The notes under the pieces are model-generated. The model worked only from the letters and a program-made list of their open reading frames with translations, did not search any database and had not been told where the DNA came from. Position numbers and translations under genes: made by a program. From Rhodoferax sp. BAB1 (GTDB lineage: Bacteria; Pseudomonadota; Gammaproteobacteria; Burkholderiales; Burkholderiaceae_C): 64,000 bases of DNA. The DNA lies in NCBI RefSeq assembly GCF_013334205.1, contig NZ_CP054424.1, forward strand, positions 144,001-208,000, given 5' to 3'. Shown in pieces: positions 60,421 through 64,000 of this stretch; positions within the stretch are counted from its first letter, which is position 1, and each line of letters begins with the position of its first letter.

Positions 60421-61638
60421 ATGCTTGATGTCTTGTCTAACAGAACCTACCGGCACTTGTTCCTTGCCCAGGTGATCGCCTTGCTCGGAACCGGTCTGGC
60501 CTCCGTGGCGCTCGCGCTGCTCGCCTTCGAGATCGCCGGGCCGCAAGCCGGTGCCGTGCTGGGTACAGCACTGGCGATCAAGATGGTGGCCTATGTGGGC
60601 GTGGCACCTGTGGTCGGCGCGTTTGCGAACCTGTTGCCGCGGCGCGCCTTCCTGGTTACCATGGATCTGATCAGGGCGGCCGTCGCCATCAGCCTGCCGT
60701 TTGTGACGCAGGTCTGGCAGATCTACGTACTGATCTTCATTCTTCAGTCCTGCTCGGCGGCCTTCACGCCCACGTTCCAGGCGACGATTCCGGACGTCCT
60801 CCCCGAGGAAAAGGACTATACGCGCGCCTTGGCGCTGTCCCGTGTCGCTTACGACACGGAAAGCCTCGTCAGCCCGGTCCTTGCGGCAGCGTTGCTGACC
60901 GCCATTAGCTTCCATTGGCTGTTCGGATTTACCGTGGTGGGTTTCCTGGTGTCTGCCCTGTTGGTCCTGTCCGTGAGGTTGCCCAGGCCTGCGGCACTCC
61001 AGCGCACAGGCGGCATTCTGGACAAGACCTTCCGGGGCGTCTCGATCTACCTGCGCACGCCGCGTCTGCGAGGACTGCTGGCACTCAATCTTGCCGCGGC
61101 AGCTGCCAGTTCTATGGTCATCGTCAACACGGTGGTCTATGTGCAAGCCAAGCTGGGCCGTCCCAGCGGGGATGTTGCAATAGCGCTGGCCTGCTTCGGT
61201 TTCGGGTCCATGGCCATCGCACTGCTGCTCCCCAGGCTTCTGGACCGCATGCCAGACCGCCGTCCGATGCTCGCTGGAGCGGTGATCATGACAGCGGGTC
61301 TTTTCTTTGGTGTGGGAATCAGTCAGGTCGCCTCCGGTTTGGAGTGGCCGCTCTTCCTTGGGCTCTTAATGATCCTCGGAGTCGGCTATTCGATGTTGCA
61401 GACTCCAAGTGGACGACTGCTACGCCGGTCCGCTTCGGCTGAAGACCGCCCCGCTGTCTTTGCGGCCCAGTTCTCGCTCACGCATGCCTGCTGGCTCCTG
61501 ACGTATCCGATTGCTGGAGGCGTAGGAGTTATGGCTGGCATGCCAGCGACCTTTGCCGTACTGGCGTGCATCGCCTTAGTCGGCACCCTGCTCGCCCGAA
61601 AAGCCTGGCCGGAGGAAGAACTTTCCAGCCCGGCCTGA
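60421..61638 (+). CDS. nreB: NreB-like MFS nickel exporter
   Basis: 405 aa, twelve helices of the major facilitator fold (YRHLFLAQVIALLGTGLASV, LARKAWPEEELSS at the end). The start MLDVLSNRTYRHLFLAQ and SPVLAAALLTA fit NreB-type exporters often placed after cnr/ncc loci. There is no long His-rich tail as in some NreB proteins, so nickel binding may differ. It starts 54 bp after cnrA. Confidence 0.82.
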   Translation: MLDVLSNRTYRHLFLAQVIALLGTGLASVALALLAFEIAGPQAGAVLGTALAIKMVAYVGVAPVVGAFANLLPRRAFLVTMDLIRAAVAISLPFVTQVWQIYVLIFILQSCSAAFTPTFQATIPDVLPEEKDYTRALALSRVAYDTESLVSPVLAAALLTAISFHWLFGFTVVGFLVSALLVLSVRLPRPAALQRTGGILDKTFRGVSIYLRTPRLRGLLALNLAAAAASSMVIVNTVVYVQAKLGRPSGDVAIALACFGFGSMAIALLLPRLLDRMPDRRPMLAGAVIMTAGLFFGVGISQVASGLEWPLFLGLLMILGVGYSMLQTPSGRLLRRSASAEDRPAVFAAQFSLTHACWLLTYPIAGGVGVMAGMPATFAVLACIALVGTLLARKAWPEEELSSPA

Positions 61639-61709
61639 CCCTTTCCTTCTGGTTGATTTTCTATGAAAACCTCTCTCTTATCGGTACTGGCAACGCGGAG
61701 GCTGGCAGG

Positions 61710-62756
61710 ATGAATATCACCTTTGTGGTTCGCCGTTTTGGCCTCGTAGGCGGCATGGAGCGCTATGTTTGGGAAACAGTACTTGCTTTACGTGATAGAG
61801 GCCACCGGGTCACTGTTTTGTGTGAGCGCTGCCACGAGCCCTTGCCTTTTGGCATAGCGGTTGTCGAACTGGGGGAGTGTCTTGCTCGCCCGCGTTGGCT
61901 GGCCCTTTTACGCTTCAGCCGACGTGTTCGCGTGTGGCTTGACCGGCATCCAGACGCGACCCGTATCGTTCACAGTCACGAGCGCCTGGATAGCCATCAC
62001 CTCACGACCTGGCATGGGCAGCCCTTTGCCACGATTTTTGAGCGACCCTGGTGGCGCTGGCTGGCCCTGCGCGTGCGCATGCAGCTCTACCTGGAGAAGC
62101 GCGAGCTATCCGTGCCCAAGCGCGTCGTACCAGTCTCGCGCCTCATTGAACGGCAGGTTACCCATTACTACCCGTGGGTGGCACCCAAGATGACTAGGCC
62201 GGTCCTGCCAGCGGTCAAGCCTGGAGCGTAGAGGATCCATCGACATGTGCCGGCGGATGGCGGCGTGGTTGGCTTTGTCGGCAAGGAGTGGAACCGCAAA
62301 GGCCTTCCTCTTGCCGTAGAAGCGATGGCCCTGTTGCGGCATAAGCGCCCGTTTTTGGAGTTTCGTGTGATCGGAGCTGATCCAGCCGCTGTGCAGCACC
62401 TGTTTGCCGACTGGACCACGGGCTACAGCTTGACCCCCTGGTCAGGTGAGGTCCCCTATCCCGAACTAGATATTCTGCTGCATCCTGCGCGGGCCGAACC
62501 TTTAGGCATGGTGATCACCGAGGCGATGTCGGCTAGGCTGCCAGTGGTGGTGTCGGATGTTTGCGGAGCGGCTGAGGAGGTGTCCACTGAGGCCGGGAGC
62601 GTCCTGTCGCTCGATAAGTCGGTGCAGGATTGGGCTGATGCCGTTGATCGTCTACTGGAGCGCCGCACACCTGCGCCATCCTATGTGCGAGGCTGGGAGC
62701 AGGTTGCGGGTGAGTATGAAGACATCTACGCCGATCTGCAGGGAGAGCGTTCATAA
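61710..62756 (+). pseudogene. Family 4 glycosyltransferase split by an in-frame TAG
   Basis: 349 codons from ATG 61710. The N-terminal half (VVRRFGLVGGMERYVWE, IVHSHERLDSHHLTTWHG) and the C-terminal half (GGVVGFVGKEWNRKGLPLAV, LHPARAEPLGMVITEAM) together form one GT4 enzyme like LPS core transferases. A TAG at 62229-62231 splits the frame exactly in phase; CAG or another sense codon would heal it. Restart at GTG 62247 is possible but would not give a full enzyme. The sugar is unknown. Confidence 0.78.
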
Positions 62757-62774
62757 AGCTTCGATTATCGCCAC

Positions 62775-62841
62775 GAATACTTGACTGTGCGAAGTATTCA
62801 GAGGCATCACTGATGCCAGTTCGAGCCAGTGACTGGCTCGG
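62775..62841 (+). terminator. Three hairpins in a row after the glycosyltransferase
   Basis: GAATACTT/AAGTATTC (62775-62782, 62792-62799), GGCATCA/TGATGCC (62803-62809, 62811-62817) and CGAGCCAG/CTGGCTCG (62823-62830, 62834-62841) follow within 70 bases of the stop. They likely end transcription from the left. The rest of the 272-bp gap to 63028 shows nothing more. Confidence 0.5.
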
Positions 62842-63028
62842 GTTGGTTCCCTGACGAAGGGGGCAATCGGAGAGGATGCTCTCTTTTTCAGAGGCTCTGA
62901 GTGTTTCGTGCGCACAGATCGGCGAGCGCATCAACGACGGGCGTTGAGGTTTCCGGAGAGTCTTCTCAAAGTCGCGGGAATGCGGAGGTTGACCATGTCG
63001 CTATTGCGCGCGTCACATCTCCTTCTTG

Positions 63029-63972
63029 TCACCTCAGTTTCTGAATCAAGCGAACGTACACCAGCTCACTCAAGAGTTCCACCAGTGTCTGCGTGACGAT
63101 AACGGTCGGCAGAATGGGTATGGCTCCTGGCACGGAGAGCGCAAGTGGCAGGACGACCAGTGAGTTGCGGGTGCCGGTACTGAAGGCAACGGCGCATCCG
63201 GCTGCGGCATCCAGCCCAAACATGCGCCCCACCAACCAGCCAAGCAGGGGTGCCAGGACAGCAAACGCTAAGTAGATCGGCACCACGCGCAAAGCGGAGC
63301 CAGCTGCGGGGCCGGCACCATCGCTGCAACGACGACGAAGAGCACCACCGCTGTTGCTGGTACTGGAAGCAGCCCCAACAAGGCAGAGGCGCGGACTCCG
63401 CTTTCACTCCTGTCAGCCCACAGCTGGGTCAAGGCCGCCAGCACCAGTGGCACCGCGATCAGCCACAGGAATGCGTGAATGAAAGGCCCCGCCTTGACCA
63501 AGCGGGCCGCATCTTCGCCGAGGAACAGACCCAGGTATCCAGGCAACAGAATCATCTGTGTGATGAGCAAGGCAGGCGTCGCCGCCAGCAGCAGGCGCGC
63601 GTCAGCGCGGCCGAGGTGGGCGAACGTGACCACATAGTCAATGCATGGCGTGAGCAGGACCAGCAGCACACCCAGCCTTAGCATGGGATCCACCGGCAGG
63701 AACTGAATCAGACCAGCGACCAGCAGCGGAATGATAACGAAGTTGGCTACCAGCAGCGCAGAAAGAAACCGAACCTGACCAAACGCGCGCCTGAGTTCCG
63801 CGACTGGGACCTGCAGGAACGTGACGTACAACATCAGCGCAAGGGCTGGATTGATGGCTCCTTCAAGCACCGCGGTGCCTGAGATGGTCAAGGCCACAAC
63901 AGTCGCGATCACAACCGCCACGAAATAAATCGAAACCTGATGCCGTTCAAGCGCATCTCTTATGTTTTGCAT
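63029..63972 (-). pseudogene. Arsenic-resistance/BASS family transporter, frameshifted
   Basis: From ATG 63972 the frame gives seven to eight helices of the bile acid:Na+ symporter/ArsB-ACR3-like fold (AINPALALMLYVTFLQVP, VLLTPCIDYVVTFAHLG) and then shifts near 63290-63300. The next frame continues with LRVVPIYLAFAVLAPLLGW, FSTGTRNSLVVLPLAL and TQTLVELLSELVYVRL to 63029. One added base near 63290 would rebuild about 314 aa. The substrate may be arsenite or another anion. The break may be real or an error; the site is not a long homopolymer. Confidence 0.78.
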
Positions 63973-64000
63973 ATTCTGTGGTTCTCGGATCGGGCCATGC

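Overview
The window looks like a chromosome segment of a Burkholderiales bacterium, most likely Comamonadaceae. The GC content is high, the glmU - histidine kinase - lrp - glmS order is typical of the group, and the housekeeping genes read as beta-proteobacterial. This rests on gene order and protein sequence only. I saw no rRNA, tRNA, CRISPR array, insertion sequence, integrase or replication origin.

Bases 1-28,800 are backbone. On the plus strand lie ruvB, a MipA-type porin gene, a MidA-type methyltransferase, DUF2905, trxC, 5-formyl-THF cyclo-ligase, a metallo-beta-lactamase-fold gene, glmU, a histidine kinase and glmS. A long minus-strand run (12,935 down to 4,933) holds a pteridine-reductase-like SDR, folB, ttcA, a lipoprotein, a histidine phosphatase, a D-threonine-aldolase-like gene, a two-component system whose kinase is frameshifted, a GlcG/HbpS-type secreted protein and a secreted ankyrin protein. 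Further minus-strand genes are carbonic anhydrase, an alkylglycerol-monooxygenase/lysoplasmalogenase-like fusion, cca, a GST, an NDUFA9-like protein and a lytic transglycosylase. Three long nested palindromes occupy intergenic gaps.

From the glmS stop to the right edge the DNA is accessory. It begins with an AT-rich gap, a broken ImmA peptidase gene and a HigB / HigA-ImmA toxin-antitoxin pair. A four-gene operon follows: an unknown 161-aa protein, a multiubiquitin-type ubiquitin-like protein, a DUF6791-ThiF-like E1 and a DUF6527-like Cys-rich protein. Next comes a copper block (Met-rich protein, CusF, cupredoxin, multicopper oxidase, TolC-like protein, then divergent copRS and copK). A compact operon of an AAA+ ATPase, a zinc-ribbon-like protein, two calcineurin-like phosphoesterases and a DUF2384 protein follows, and then a second HigB / HigA-ImmA pair. 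After that comes a three-gene nucleotide/DNA-base cassette: DUF4031, a thymidylate-synthase-fold enzyme with Asp at the dUMP/dCMP-discriminating position, and an aGPT-pyrophosphorylase clade 3-like protein. The right part is a nickel/cobalt block: HupE, cnrYXH-like regulators, cnrCBA-like efflux and an NreB-like MFS exporter. The window ends with a glycosyltransferase gene split by a stop codon and a frameshifted arsenic-resistance/BASS transporter gene.

The most promising under-described units are the ubiquitin-like operon (31,456-33,817), the dCMP-hydroxymethylase-like/aGPT cassette (48,112-50,365) and the AAA+/twin phosphoesterase operon (42,033-45,905). Three frameshifts and one in-frame stop were found; two frameshifts lie in C/G homopolymers and could be sequencing errors. 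All family names come from reading motifs, not from database searches.
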